Part shown: in pieces, positions 53,201 through 62,400 of the stretch
How positions within the stretch are numbered: the stretch's first letter is position 1
How the letters are laid out: the number at the start of each line of letters is the position of its first letter
Origin: Hemileia vastatrix
Lineage: Eukaryota > Basidiomycota > Pucciniomycetes > Pucciniales > Zaghouaniaceae
Assembly (NCBI GenBank): GCA_030280995.1
Contig: JASXTE010000001.1
Span: 28,862,606-28,926,605 of the forward strand
Direction: 5' to 3'
DNA length: 64,000 nucleotides
Program-made: the position numbers and the translations under genes
The notes under the pieces: model-generated
The model's database searches: none
Told to the model about the DNA's origin: nothing
The model's input: the letters and a program-made list of their open reading frames with translations, nothing else

Positions 53201-56086
53201 ATGTGCAAAAGCCATTGGAAAAGCTTTAATTAATTCCAAAATATTATCTTTCTCAGTTTTACTTATCTGAGTGCCAAATGATGCTTTTGAAATTTCTGTT
53301 TCCAGAAGTTCCAACTCATTGGATTCTCTTCCTTTAGACGGGGAATTTGTTACTGACTCAATGTGTAAGACAGTGTTAAAAGAATTTATTTTAAATTTCC
53401 TTTTACCATTCATGCCAGTTGTAAAATTGTTATTAGCAGGGTCTAATTTTACACCAAATTTAGTCAGAATATCATTTCCAATGATAAAACAGTTACTACA
53501 ATTTGTATTATCCATTACTACAAAGTCACAAGTTACCCTTACATAACCATGTTGGTGTTTAAAGATAACAGCAGCTTTGTATTTACCAATGGGGTGTAGT
53601 ACTGATCCAAAACCTCTCCAATTTTTATTCTGAAGTGGTTCAAGCTTAAACTTATATTCACTATCAATTTTCTGTAATGTATTAGTGGAAACAACTGAAC
53701 CAGCAGCTCCTGTGTCCAATACTATATTAACATTTTCACCAGAAATGATAGCTGGAACCGTGATAGGTGTCATTCTAAAGTTATCAGCTTGTATATCCTT
53801 AATGATTTCAGCATCCTCAAAATTCATTAAAGATTCATTTGAGTCCATATTTAATATTGGATTTTCAAAGATGGACAAATCATCTTCCAACATACAGACT
53901 TCATTTTCATCACTATATGAGATATTGCTGTCATAATCACTTGATTCTTTACTTTTTTCAGTTTCAGTTTCAGATTCACGTTGATTTTCAACAATATTTA
54001 TGTTTTTCTCACATTTGTGACCTTTTACCCAAGGTTTGTTACACTTATAACAAGTATTTGTTTCATACTTTTTAGGTACTACAGGTGCAGTAGGTTTTTT
54101 CTGCTTCTCCTGAAGTGTTTTTGAATTCTGAGTTTTTACAGGTTCAGCATTTTGTTTATAAGTGGAATACCTTGAATCATACTTATGGTTTAATAATATT
54201 TCATTGCAAATATTAATAAAGTCAGAATATTCAGTAACATTTAATGTTCTAGCTACAACAATGTCTCTGACAGATATAGGTAATTTGTATATTATCTTAT
54301 CTTTCCATAAGTTAAAATCCATATGAGGCTCAATGGCTTTTAATATTTTGTTTAAATTCATTAAAAATACCATAGGTTTGTCACCATTCAACGGATTATA
54401 CCTAGTCTTCTCATACAGTCTCTGCTGAGTAAGCCTGAATTTAGAACCTCCAAATTGTTTTTCAATAAGCTGTTTCCATTCAGCCCAAGAGTAGTCTCTA
54501 CCCTCACTTAAGACAGCTTCAAACCATAATAAAGCAACATCCTTAAATAAAGAAATTAATTTTGATGTTATCTCTTCATCTGGTAACTTATATGAGAATT
54601 TCAAGTTGTCAATTCTTTGAATAAAATGTTGCCAATCAGAGCTGGCTTCCCCATCATAAGTTGGGTACTGATCTATTTTAGGCCAGTTCTTCTGATTGGA
54701 TTTTATCTCACTAATCTTAGGTAAATTCAACAACTCATTCACTTTTGATAAATGGTCTTGTATTTCTTCCTGCACGGATTTGTGACTTACATTTTCAGGT
54801 TTGACACTACCACCAGATGGTTTCAATTGTGGTGGTACAGGGAAGGAATGAGATTCACTTTTGCCAATGAAAGGATTATTATTATATTGATTATACTTAT
54901 GATTATCCTGGTTCATTAGTAGATTGGCAGTTTCAACCTCAACTTTAGTTAATCTTTGTAGCAACTCAGAGACACTTTGATTTGTCTGTGCAAAAGATAA
55001 CTTTGTTCTTGATTCAGTTTTTAATAAGTGTGTTTCATATAATTTTTCTAACTCACAAAATTTGTTTGAAAGGTCATTATATTTATTACTCAATGAATCA
55101 TATTTAAGAGTTAGAGACAAATGTTCTTTCTCTAATTCTTTATTACGTGTTGCTAATTGAGAAATGTTCAATGTTAAGGATGAAATTGTATCACTAGTGA
55201 GTTTAACTGTCTGTTCCTCACAATCAGTCATTCTATTCCACAATGCTGAAACAATTCTATGGACAGTTGGATTATTGTTAAAATATTCCATGTCCTCCTT
55301 TTCAATTCTCTCACTCTCCTGTGAACTTCTCATCTCACTAGTAGGTGGTTGCAACTGAGGATTAACTGTATTATCATTGTATATAGTACTGTTATTATGG
55401 ACAAAAGACAAGTCAGGTGTATCTACTCTAAAACCTAAATTTCTTAAATCCTCCTCTATTTTTTGTACAGATTTAACATCAATTGAATTACCAATATTGT
55501 AATTATCAGTATTATGTCTAATCTGAGAGGGTAAGTTACTTACCAAGGGATGGTTGCCAGTCCTGATTTTTGGCGCTTTTTTCCCTTGTAAGGGTGAGCT
55601 GAGGAAGTCAGATGAGGGGGCGGATCCCTGTTGCAACTGTGGCTTGTCCACTGTTGGTGAAACCAGTCCCATTTCCATTTGTCTACCAGGATTTTCTCCT
55701 GGGAGTGAGTGGACCCTCCTTGGATAGGGGGTTGCTGATTTGATTGACTGGGCTGGCCTCCCTTTAATTCTGCCATTGCCTGATTCATCTGCAGAAATCC
55801 TACCTTGCAATTGTTTTGCAACTGCTCTACCTCTTTGAACATGAGAGATTTTGATTCCTCTAGCTTCAGAACCTGTTTGGCCAGGTGGGACAGTTGATCC
55901 TGAAGAGGAGGAGACGTCTTTTTGATAGTTATCTTTTTTAAGAGGGCGTCCTTTTCCTCTATACTCATGCTTTCTGCCTGGGGGTACTGTTGTCCCTCCA
56001 TGGTGATGTCCTGGAAAGTTTTTATTAGCTTTAGACCTGGTATTATAAGCAGGCTGTTCACTTACACTATCCTGAAGAGCACTCAT
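50219..56086 (-). CDS. Gag-Pol polyprotein of element C
   Basis: A single 1955-residue frame with the same order as element A. The N-terminus includes PAYNTRSKANK and is overprinted over the first 180 codons or so. Coiled coil lies at 290-360 and the capsid domain at 465-620 (NWPKIDQYPTYDGE). The zinc knuckle CYKCNKPWVKGHKC is near 680, the protease IVLDTGAAGS near 790, reverse transcriptase MVYIDDIIVFSK near 1146 and RNase H VLYTDASFIGLGAAL near 1294. Integrase has its HHCC finger near 1528 and D, D, E near 1595, 1659 and 1692. A chromodomain-like tail is near 1922 (VEYLLRFKNKSSEYDQWIP). C is clearly related to A but distinct at the protein level. ATG at 56086 is shared by the spliced and unspliced products. 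Confidence 0.95.
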   Translation of the reverse strand: MSALQDSVSEQPAYNTRSKANKNFPGHHHGGTTVPPGRKHEYRGKGRPLKKDNYQKDVSSSSGSTVPPGQTGSEARGIKISHVQRGRAVAKQLQGRISADESGNGRIKGRPAQSIKSATPYPRRVHSLPGENPGRQMEMGLVSPTVDKPQLQQGSAPSSDFLSSPLQGKKAPKIRTGNHPLVSNLPSQIRHNTDNYNIGNSIDVKSVQKIEEDLRNLGFRVDTPDLSFVHNNSTIYNDNTVNPQLQPPTSEMRSSQESERIEKEDMEYFNNNPTVHRIVSALWNRMTDCEEQTVKLTSDTISSLTLNISQLATRNKELEKEHLSLTLKYDSLSNKYNDLSNKFCELEKLYETHLLKTESRTKLSFAQTNQSVSELLQRLTKVEVETANLLMNQDNHKYNQYNNNPFIGKSESHSFPVPPQLKPSGGSVKPENVSHKSVQEEIQDHLSKVNELLNLPKISEIKSNQKNWPKIDQYPTYDGEASSDWQHFIQRIDNLKFSYKLPDEEITSKLISLFKDVALLWFEAVLSEGRDYSWAEWKQLIEKQFGGSKFRLTQQRLYEKTRYNPLNGDKPMVFLMNLNKILKAIEPHMDFNLWKDKIIYKLPISVRDIVVARTLNVTEYSDFINICNEILLNHKYDSRYSTYKQNAEPVKTQNSKTLQEKQKKPTAPVVPKKYETNTCYKCNKPWVKGHKCEKNINIVENQRESETETEKSKESSDYDSNISYSDENEVCMLEDDLSIFENPILNMDSNESLMNFEDAEIIKDIQADNFRMTPITVPAIISGENVNIVLDTGAAGSVVSTNTLQKIDSEYKFKLEPLQNKNWRGFGSVLHPIGKYKAAVIFKHQHGYVRVTCDFVVMDNTNCSNCFIIGNDILTKFGVKLDPANNNFTTGMNGKRKFKINSFNTVLHIESVTNSPSKGRESNELELLETEISKASFGTQISKTEKDNILELIKAFPMAFAHGTNELGLVKDHEMKISLTCDMDNIPASLKKKPYPASPMKRKDIEDNIKMLLKMNILEKVETTPKYCVISPVLISYEQDKARLCGDYRALNTFTVDDIYPLPRIASIHATLKGAKYISCLDRNKGYHQIPVEKNSQNFLLITTHMGIYKYVRMPFGPKNAPSVFQKLMDISFHNEMIEGWLMVYIDDIIVFSKNFDEHLIHLRKVFQKMDEIKMTLALKKCKFGFESLKVLGHIVSGLQICVDQNKVAAIKNIGIPQNVKDVQSFLGMCGYYRQYIKNYQSIAAPLTTLIKKSEAFIWNNERQQAFNKLEECLMTAPILGLPDFQLPFVLYTDASFIGLGAALHQKQLIEGKMSEVVICYISRTLRSGELKYGATQLECLEVVWALEKLHYYLEDQKFELITDCSAVKSLLNMKTPNRHMFRWQLAVQEYRGRMTITHRAGTLHSNVDLLTRVPLPNNDDNPAYVPESEIINIYGIYIVDLEDEFMQSILDNYNSDPDLSKLTTILNDPSNASMNVLIKTLPNKYKEALEKGKFSIEDGFIYYRKKLSNVIVIPPSMKELMLSICHDDILAGHFDYHKTLTRVKNTAWWINMSEDVQKYVETCDSCQKSKRLTGKRAGLLQQIEQPKAPWEIINMDFVTGLPIAGHKSYNSCWVIVDRFTKICKFIPTHKEVSAKDLAFLWWTQMLNTAGFPKAIVSDRDPKFTSEFWTSLMDVSGCQLKLSTAHHPQTDGLAERMIQTLEDMIRRYCAFGLNFKDNDKFTHDWVTLIPGLEFAYNSTVHSVTGKKPFELWLGYVPNTPAKTLNKLPRLDIHPGTKSFLQMQELCRKHAQECINKAFEYEKKRWDKAHKEQMFKEGDEVLISTLHFNLNGNVKLKDPFIGPFVVKKMVGNNAVEVILYAPYDRKHPVFPISLIKPYHSNDTALFPRRSGRHKQQPEEIVEKAEIEKILKKRHLTKEKGVEYLLRFKNKSSEYDQWIPENEISDLKNLLKKFKSK
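55540..56010 (-). CDS. Overprinted coiled-coil protein of element C (spliced product, exon 2)
   Basis: Joined to the first seven Gag-Pol codons it gives a 163-residue protein. Visible parts are an acidic start, KITIKKTSPPLQDQLSHLAK (aligning with A's KIKKLPLPQQISNL), a heptad-rich coiled coil, a Gln-rich linker, VDKWKWDWF, a Pro/His stretch, the basic HPYKGKKRQK and a final IPW-stop (TAA at 55540-55542). The stop codon sits in TGGTAAGTAA, the same ten bases as in A. Function unknown; role as accessory Gag or RNA-binding factor is inference. Confidence 0.65.
   Translation of the reverse strand, partial: DITMEGQQYPQAESMSIEEKDALLKKITIKKTSPPLQDQLSHLAKQVLKLEESKSLMFKEVEQLQNNCKVGFLQMNQAMAELKGGQPSQSNQQPPIQGGSTHSQEKILVDKWKWDWFHQQWTSHSCNRDPPPHLTSSAHPYKGKKRQKSGLATIPW
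56011..56065 (-). other. Frame-switching intron of element C
   Basis: On the minus strand, GTAAGT follows seven codons after the ATG. A GCTAATA branch-like site and CTTTCCAG acceptor end the 55-nt intron. 55 equals 1 modulo 3, so splicing shifts into the overlapping frame, which begins D-I-T-M (A begins D-V-E-M). Unspliced, it is open and encodes the PAYNTRSKAN segment of Gag-Pol. Confidence 0.75.
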
Positions 56087-56581
56087 ATTGTTCAGAATAA
56101 CAATATTTTACGTCTACAAAAGGAAAAAACTCTGTGGAATTAGTAGACAAAAGATATTAGTAATTATATTACTAATAAAAAAGCAATGGAGCTTACCCTG
56201 AATTTATATCTTTATTTATTTAAATAAAATATAAGAAAAATTCGAAAAAATCTGTTAAAAATATAATAATAAGTTTAACTAGACCTCTATAAGGGTGAAT
56301 AATTAGCTTACCAAGCTTTAGCCAAATACCAATTTAATTGGGTGTTATATTGGTGTCCAAATACCAAGTGAAATTGGGTTTATATTGGGTACAGTTACTA
56401 CTGTAAATATCTAATTTTTATGATAAAAATTAGTAAAATTATTATAAGGGTTCTTTTCCGCAATCAATGAGTTATGATGACCCACTAATATGCAGCAGAC
56501 CCAAATATTTGGTTAATTTTGAGTTTTACTAAGGTAAAAATCACGTCCCAAGGCTTATACTAAATAATAAGTAAAATATAA
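56087..56581 (-). other. Leader of element C
   Basis: Untranslated, AT-rich region between primer site and ATG on the minus strand, about 495 bp. I see no ORF of note. Confidence 0.6.
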
Positions 56582-56596
56582 GGAAAGACCCCCAAT
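56582..56596 (-). other. Primer-binding-site-like sequence of element C
   Basis: Minus-strand ATTGGGGGTCTTTCC directly after the 5' LTR. It is almost identical to the sites of D (58530) and E (16965). The tRNA is not identified. Confidence 0.65.
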
Positions 56597-57470
56597 TGTC
56601 AGTACAGTCTAGTATATAAGTATGATATAATAGTGTTATTTTATGGTCCTACTACTTATTAATAAATGATTTAGTGATTAAACCTCAGGGGAAGACTAAT
56701 AGAATAGTTATACTCAAATAAAACTCACAATACTTGGATTTAAATGCGTGCTAGTGGTGGAAAATAGAAGAATAAAATATAGTTATAGCTTTTATAAAGA
56801 TAATATCAATTTATAAGGGCTTTATAATATATTTCTGAATGTTAATAATTGTATTGTAGTGTTTGTTTGAATTGTAGTAATTGAATGATGATAATAAACT
56901 GTCAAAATCCCTCCTTACTTATACCCAAATCCACTGGAGTGCACAGACCTTCAATCCAGATGATGTCACTGCTATCCCCGGAAATTACAGCACTGTGAGG
57001 GCCCATCACCTTCCCATGGCGTCCACTTCAAGCAGTTTCAACACCCAGACCTCCAGTAAGGACCCTCCATCACTATTAATAATAACACAGAGTCATACCA
57101 TAAATAGAAATCCCAGATAAAAGCGGATACCATAAAGAAACAGGTAAAATAAATGATCAAAAAGAGATTTAATGAAACTAAAAGCATATAAAGGAAACAA
57201 ATAAAATGTCCAATCCCCCAATAACATCCCCAAGCATCCACATTAACCCAAAAACATCTTTCCAACCCATAAATCCGTGAATAACCATCCAAGGAAGTAA
57301 TTTTAGTTGTCCAAACTGGGTGTATGCGCCTGATATAGGTGTCTATGCTTCTGTAGGCGTTGTGAATCCACTGATTTCGTCCATATGACCTAAAATAAGC
57401 AGAAAAACAAAGGTTATAGGCTATTAAGGGGCTAAAACCCACTTATATACCTAAATATACATAATATACT
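56597..57470 (-). repeat. 5' LTR of element C, truncated by element D
   Basis: Matches 48925-49799 over 874 bp with about seven differences by eye. It breaks at AATATACT, where the left LTR continues GCATATTTC. The missing 300 bp should resume right of element D, beyond the window. Confidence 0.9.
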
Positions 57471-57592
57471 TGTCAGATGCAGGGATGAAACATCTGACAA
57501 ACAAGAGATAAAGGGAAGAGTATGTATCAGATGCAGGGAGGAAACATCTAACAAACAAGAGATAAAGGGAAGAGCATGGATATAAACAAACA
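57471..57592 (+). repeat. Tandem duplication at LTR start of element D
   Basis: A unit of about 60 bp (TCAGATGCAGGGATGAAACA, then CAAACAAGAGATAAAGGGAAG) occurs twice. The 3' LTR start at 63973 shows the same beginning. Confidence 0.8.
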
Positions 57593-57907
57593 GACAGTTA
57601 ATAATAGAAAAGGATAGAAAAGAGAACAAAGGGAGAAAGAATGATATACATAAAAACACAGCAGATAATAGAATAGAGATAAGAAAGAAGAAAAGGATAG
57701 CTGTGTAAATACAAACAAGAAGAACAAACATACAAAGAAACAAGAGCTATAACAATAATAAAAAGGAGATAAGGGACATATAGAGCAAGATAAAGGGAAA
57801 GATAGTACATATAGGGTTATGGGCAAATTAGAATAAGGAAGAGAAAGTACAAAGGGAGAGAATATGTAAATAAAGATAAATAGAATACATGAAATAAAAT
57901 ATAAAGA

Positions 57908-57930
57908 GGTGATTTCCTCTGGAAATCACC
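57908..57930. promoter_or_regulatory. Perfect palindrome upstream of the D promoter
   Basis: GGTGATTTCC, loop TCT, GGAAATCACC: a perfect 10-bp inverted repeat 20 bases upstream of a TATA box. It could be a protein-binding site or an RNA hairpin; position before the TATA box favours DNA. Confidence 0.55.
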
Positions 57931-57950
57931 ATCTATCTTACACACCACAA

Positions 57951-57962
57951 TTTATATAAACC
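57951..57962 (+). promoter_or_regulatory. Likely TATA box of element D
   Basis: TTTATATAAACC, in the only GC-mixed part of the LTR. Confidence 0.5.
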
Positions 57963-58529
57963 CTAGTTGAGTTACTACTATTGTAGTCCTTGAATAAATA
58001 ACAGTCCACAATAATTATTATAGTTTCCCTGCTATATTGAGTGATATACTGCATAGCATATACTGTTTAATTATTATTCCCCTTATCAAATAATATTACA
58101 GACTATATTATCTGATATTGTATCCTAAATTAGTGAGCTCTATTACTTATAACAATCTTATTATATTCTATTCCTGATACCTCTTAAGAGTAGCTTAGAG
58201 AGTATTGCAGAAGCATAAGATAAAAGTAAAGTATTGCATATTTAATAACTTACTGGTCCTAGTCATTTACTGGAGATAGTAGTATTGGTACCTGGTCTAT
58301 ATATCATATAGATACTGTGGGAATTACTATAAATATATCTCCTCATTTCTGTAAAGCTTAACTTGATCAAATTATAGTACTACATAACTAGTACCTGATC
58401 TATAGCATATAATCAAAGCTATAGATAAGTGGGAATTGATTAAATATTCTACTTACTTAACTAATCATCAGACCTCAGTGCTGCTGATAAGATTGAATTA
58501 ACCTCTCTTACAGTGACTTAGGCCTGACA

Positions 58530-58545
58530 GTTGGGGGTCTTTCCG
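58530..58545 (+). other. Primer-binding-site-like sequence of element D
   Basis: GTTGGGGGTCTTTCCG directly after the LTR, matching the C and E sites. Confidence 0.65.
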
Positions 58546-58818
58546 TAAGTACTCAGGTACTCTCACTCACAAAAGAAAGAAGATATAAATAAAAAAAAAA
58601 TAATTAAATCGAAAAATAAACTAGAAAAATAAAAAATAATAAATATAAGAAACGAAAGAAATAATAGAAAGAAACAAACAACAAACGATAAACAATAAAA
58701 TAAGAAGAAAGATATACGTAAAGACTACAGACATATAAACAAAAACGCACGCACAGAATACAAACGAAGAAATAAGAAATATAAAGGAAGACAAATAATA
58801 GAATAAAAGGAAGTCAAT
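58546..58818 (+). other. Leader of element D
   Basis: A-rich untranslated leader of 273 bp with no coding signal. Confidence 0.6.
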
Positions 58819-59349
58819 ATGGAAAAAGAATATAGAAAATCTAGAAGAATAAGAAACTTACCACCGGATAATCAAGAACCAATTCCATCAACGTCAAAAC
58901 GACTAATAACAGAATATGGAGAATCAAAACCAACAACTAATGACGACCAATCATCAAAACAATCCAGTGAGTTTTTTGATAACGCTAACAAAATAATAGA
59001 GTCTTACAGTAGTAAAAATAAAGGGAAATCAACAAGACTTACAAGAAGTGATCAACCGTATTCGCCAAAACATGAGAATATTAATACAAAGAGAAACCTA
59101 CGAGATAGTAGACCAGAAGATGAGGACCGAGATTCAACCGATGAAAGAGACGATAGAATATTTAGAAGACAATATCGAGGAAGTGGAAATAAATCATTGT
59201 CGCCTAGATATGAAAGTAGACCATATGGAGGATCAGTTCATCATGATGAAAGAATCAATAAAATTACTCAACGAATTACTCCAACAATACAGGAACGATT
59301 TATGGAAACTGCAAGAAGAAAACAACACATGATATACACAATAGATTAA
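58819..59349 (+). CDS. First ORF of element D (unspliced form)
   Basis: 176 codons from the first ATG after the leader (AATATGGAA). The product is basic, Ser/Arg/Asp-rich and mostly disordered-looking, with RRIRNLPPDNQEPIPSTSKR near the start. No enzymatic domain is visible. It corresponds in position to the N-terminal overprinted region of the A and C Gag-Pol but here ends in a stop before Gag-Pol. It overlaps a second frame (59010-59332) reached by splicing. Confidence 0.6.
   Translation: MEKEYRKSRRIRNLPPDNQEPIPSTSKRLITEYGESKPTTNDDQSSKQSSEFFDNANKIIESYSSKNKGKSTRLTRSDQPYSPKHENINTKRNLRDSRPEDEDRDSTDERDDRIFRRQYRGSGNKSLSPRYESRPYGGSVHHDERINKITQRITPTIQERFMETARRKQHMIYTID
58967..59009 (+). other. 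Frame-switching intron of element D
   Basis: GTGAGT donor, ACGCTAACA branch-like site and TCTTACAG acceptor bound 43 nt, equal to 1 modulo 3. Here the intron lies after 148 coding bases, in phase 1, yet still shifts translation into the overlapping frame. The unspliced frame passes through it without a stop. Confidence 0.65.
59010..59332 (+). CDS. Overprinted coiled-coil protein of element D (spliced product, exon 2)
   Basis: With exon 1 (58819-58966) this gives a 156-residue protein. Exon 2 encodes a long helical, heptad-rich stretch (for example METFIE-like acidic heptads: KETIEYLEDNIEEVEI, then LLNELLQQYRNDLWKLQEEN) ending at TGA 59330-59332. It lacks the Pro-Trp terminus of A, C and E. 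Weak sequence similarity to those proteins, but the same architecture, position and splicing logic. Confidence 0.55.
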
Positions 59350-59468
59350 ACAACATAGAAAATATAATTTCGAAAAAGGTAAATAAGGAAGATAAAGAAG
59401 AGATAAGAAGTCAAAAGGAAGAAGAAATTAAAGAAGAAGTAAAAAAAGAAGATATTAAAGAACAAGAT

Positions 59469-62400
59469 ATGAGTGATTCAGAAAAAATAAATCCAAAAGA
59501 CTACCCAAAAATAGAAAATTTTCCAGTATTCTACGGAGAAGGCATATATAATCATATGGAGTTTATTAATAATATTGATGTATTAAAGAAAGACTTTAGT
59601 ATGCCAGACATATATATAACATCAAAATTAGGGACAATATTAAAAGGAGAAGCAAGAGACTGGTACTTGAAAACAAGACTTACGACTAAAGCAAGATCAT
59701 GGGAAGAATGGAAACAAAAACTAATTGAAAAATTTTCGACAAGAACATGGATAGTTAAAATGAGAAATCACATAAATAATAATAAATTAAATGTAGAAAA
59801 AGCCAAAAATCCAGGAAGATGGTTTATGAATCTAGCATATAAATTAAAAGCAATAGAAACAACATGGGATGAAGATGATATAATAGAGTATCTAACATTG
59901 AAATTACCTGGAAAAATACAGAATGATATGCAAGCAAGGTGGAGAAGAGGACAATCATTAGACACATTTTGTCACCAACTAGATGAATTATTCCAGAATG
60001 ACAAATTATACAAATCACACCTTTTTTATGAACCATTATATAAGAATATTATTCAAAAGGAAGAAGAAAAGAAGAATGAGAATAAGAAAACACAAATCAA
60101 TAATAACATACAATGCTATATATGTAACAAGAAAGGACACTATAGTAACCTATGTCCTAATAAGAAAATTCAAAACATACAAATAGAAGATATAGAATCA
60201 AGTGAAGAATCTGAAAACAAAAGCAATAGTGAAAAAGATGATGAATCAGAAAATGATAAAGAAGAATATACATTAGATATAGTAAGAGAAGAAGTAGAAA
60301 TCAATTCAATAGAGAATATAGAAGAAGAAATAAATATAGAGCTATCAGAACATAACATCATAGCAAGAAAATTAAATGAAGAAGTGAATTATCAAGATAG
60401 TATACCAGCAATAACACTTGGATATATAAATGGATACTTAATGAAAATATGCATTGATTCTGGAGCAGCATGCTCCATAATAAGCAAGAAACTATTTGAA
60501 AAAATAAAACTAGAAGAAAATGCAATAGAAGAAATAAAAAACAATTTGACACTAATGGGATTAGGGGGAAAATTATTAACAATAGGAGTAGGCAATATAA
60601 GAATAACATTTCCTCATCAAAAAAGTAACACCATTCTAGAAATAAAAATAATAATAGTAGAAGAAATGAGGAGTGAAAACACAATAATACTAGGCAGTGA
60701 AATTCTACACCAATATGGATTCAATATTAACTATATAGATAAGGAATTCACAATTGGAAAAGACATAAAGAAGAAATTTGAACTAATAAAAAGGAAACCA
60801 ACTTTAAGAGTATATAACAACAGAACAGAACAGGATGAATTTGAAAAAGAACTTTCAAATATTCAAATAAACCAAGAACTGGAATTAAAAGAAAAAAATG
60901 AAATATTAAAAACAATTAAGAAAAATAAAGAAGCATTTTCATATGGAAAGAAGAGAATAGGACAAATTAAAGGACATGAACTAAAAATAACATTAACCTG
61001 TGAAGAACCATACCCAGCAACACTACAGAGAAAAGCATATAATACAAGTCCAAGAAATAAAGAAGAAATTGAAAAACACATTAAAGAACTAGAAGAACTA
61101 GAGGTTATTAAAGAAGTAACACAAGTAGGAAAGAAATGTATTACAGCACCAGTAATAATTACATACCATAATGGAAAATCAAGAATGTGTGGAGACTTCA
61201 GAGCATTAAATACATACACAGTATCAGATTCATACCCTATGCCAAGAATAGATCAAACAATTGCAACAATTAAAGGAGCTAAATATATCAGTACAATGGA
61301 TATTTTCAAGGGATATCATCAAGTAAGGGTAGAAGAAGAAACAAAGGAATTACTGAGAATTGTATGCCATATAGGAGTATATGAATATTTATTAATGCCA
61401 TTTGGCATTAAGAATGGACCAGCAGTTTTTCAAAGAATAATGGATCAAACATATTTTAAAGAATTAAGAGAAGGATGGTTAAAGATATACATTGATGACC
61501 TAATAATACTATCAAAGACAATTGAAGAACATATACAACATTTAAATATTATACTGGAAAAAAGTATAAAATTGGGAATTAGAATAAGCATACAAAAATG
61601 CAAGTTTGGATATAAAGAATTAACAGCTTTAGGACACAAAATATCAGGAATTTATATATCAGCAGAAGAAGCAAAGATAGCACCAATATTATATAAAGAG
61701 TTACCACAAACAATCAAACAACTACAAAGTTTTTTAGGATTTTGCAGTTATTATAGACAATATATTAAGAACTTTGCACAAATAAGCAGACCTTTATATA
61801 AACTATTAGAGAAAAATACAATTTTTGAAATGACAGAAGAAAGAATACAAGCATTTGAAGAACTGAAGAAGAAATTAACATCAACACAAGTATTAATACT
61901 ACCAGACTGGAATGAACCTTTTATAGTATATGTAGATGCAAGTTTTACAGGACTAGGAGCAGCACTACATCAAAGACAAATAATTGAAGATGAACCAAAA
62001 GAATTACCAATATGTTTTATATCAAGACAGCTAAGAAATGGAGAATTTAAATATGGAGCAACACAACTAGAATGCTTATGTGTAGTATGGGCATTAGAGA
62101 AACTGTATTATTATCTGGATGGATCAAAATTCGAAATAATAACAGATTGTATGGCAATAAAAAGCTTATTGAACATGCAGAAACCTAATAGACATATGTT
62201 AAGATGGCAACTAGCAATTCAAGAGTTTAGAGGAAATATGACAATAATTCATAGAGAAGGAAAGAAACATCAAAATGCAGATGCATTAAGCAGAGATCCA
62301 TTACCAAACAACAAAACTAATCCAGCAGCTCAAGAAGAAGAAACAAATATAATGGGAATAACAACAATAGAATTAAGTGATGAATTTTGGGAAAAAATAA

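Larger units (their letters stand above)
48925..57470 (-). mobile_element. Element C: Ty3/gypsy retrotransposon on minus strand
   Basis: It has a 3' LTR at left (48925-50101), polypurine tract, one intact 1955-codon frame, leader, primer site, and the first 874 bp of the 5' LTR at right, where element D inserted. By eye the two LTRs differ at about seven positions over 874 bp, so C is older than A but still recent. It inserted into the 3' LTR of B1. Its ORF remains open, so it may still encode functional proteins. Confidence 0.95.
57471..58529 (+). repeat. 5' LTR of element D
   Basis: TGTCAGATG... to ...GGCCTGACA, 1059 bp. The first 30 bases form an inverted repeat, TGTCAGATG with CATCTGACA. 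Antisense ORFs at 57432-57826 come from the A/G-rich composition and are not genes. Confidence 0.9.

Noticed and set aside
57471..57592. Short spaced repeats considered as a CRISPR-like array
   Set aside because: Only two units, inside an LTR of a eukaryotic retrotransposon; a simple tandem duplication explains them.
57432..57826. Three overlapping minus-strand ORFs in the D LTR, hydrophobic
   Set aside because: They are the complement of A/G-rich LTR sequence and give spurious Leu/Phe/Ser peptides.
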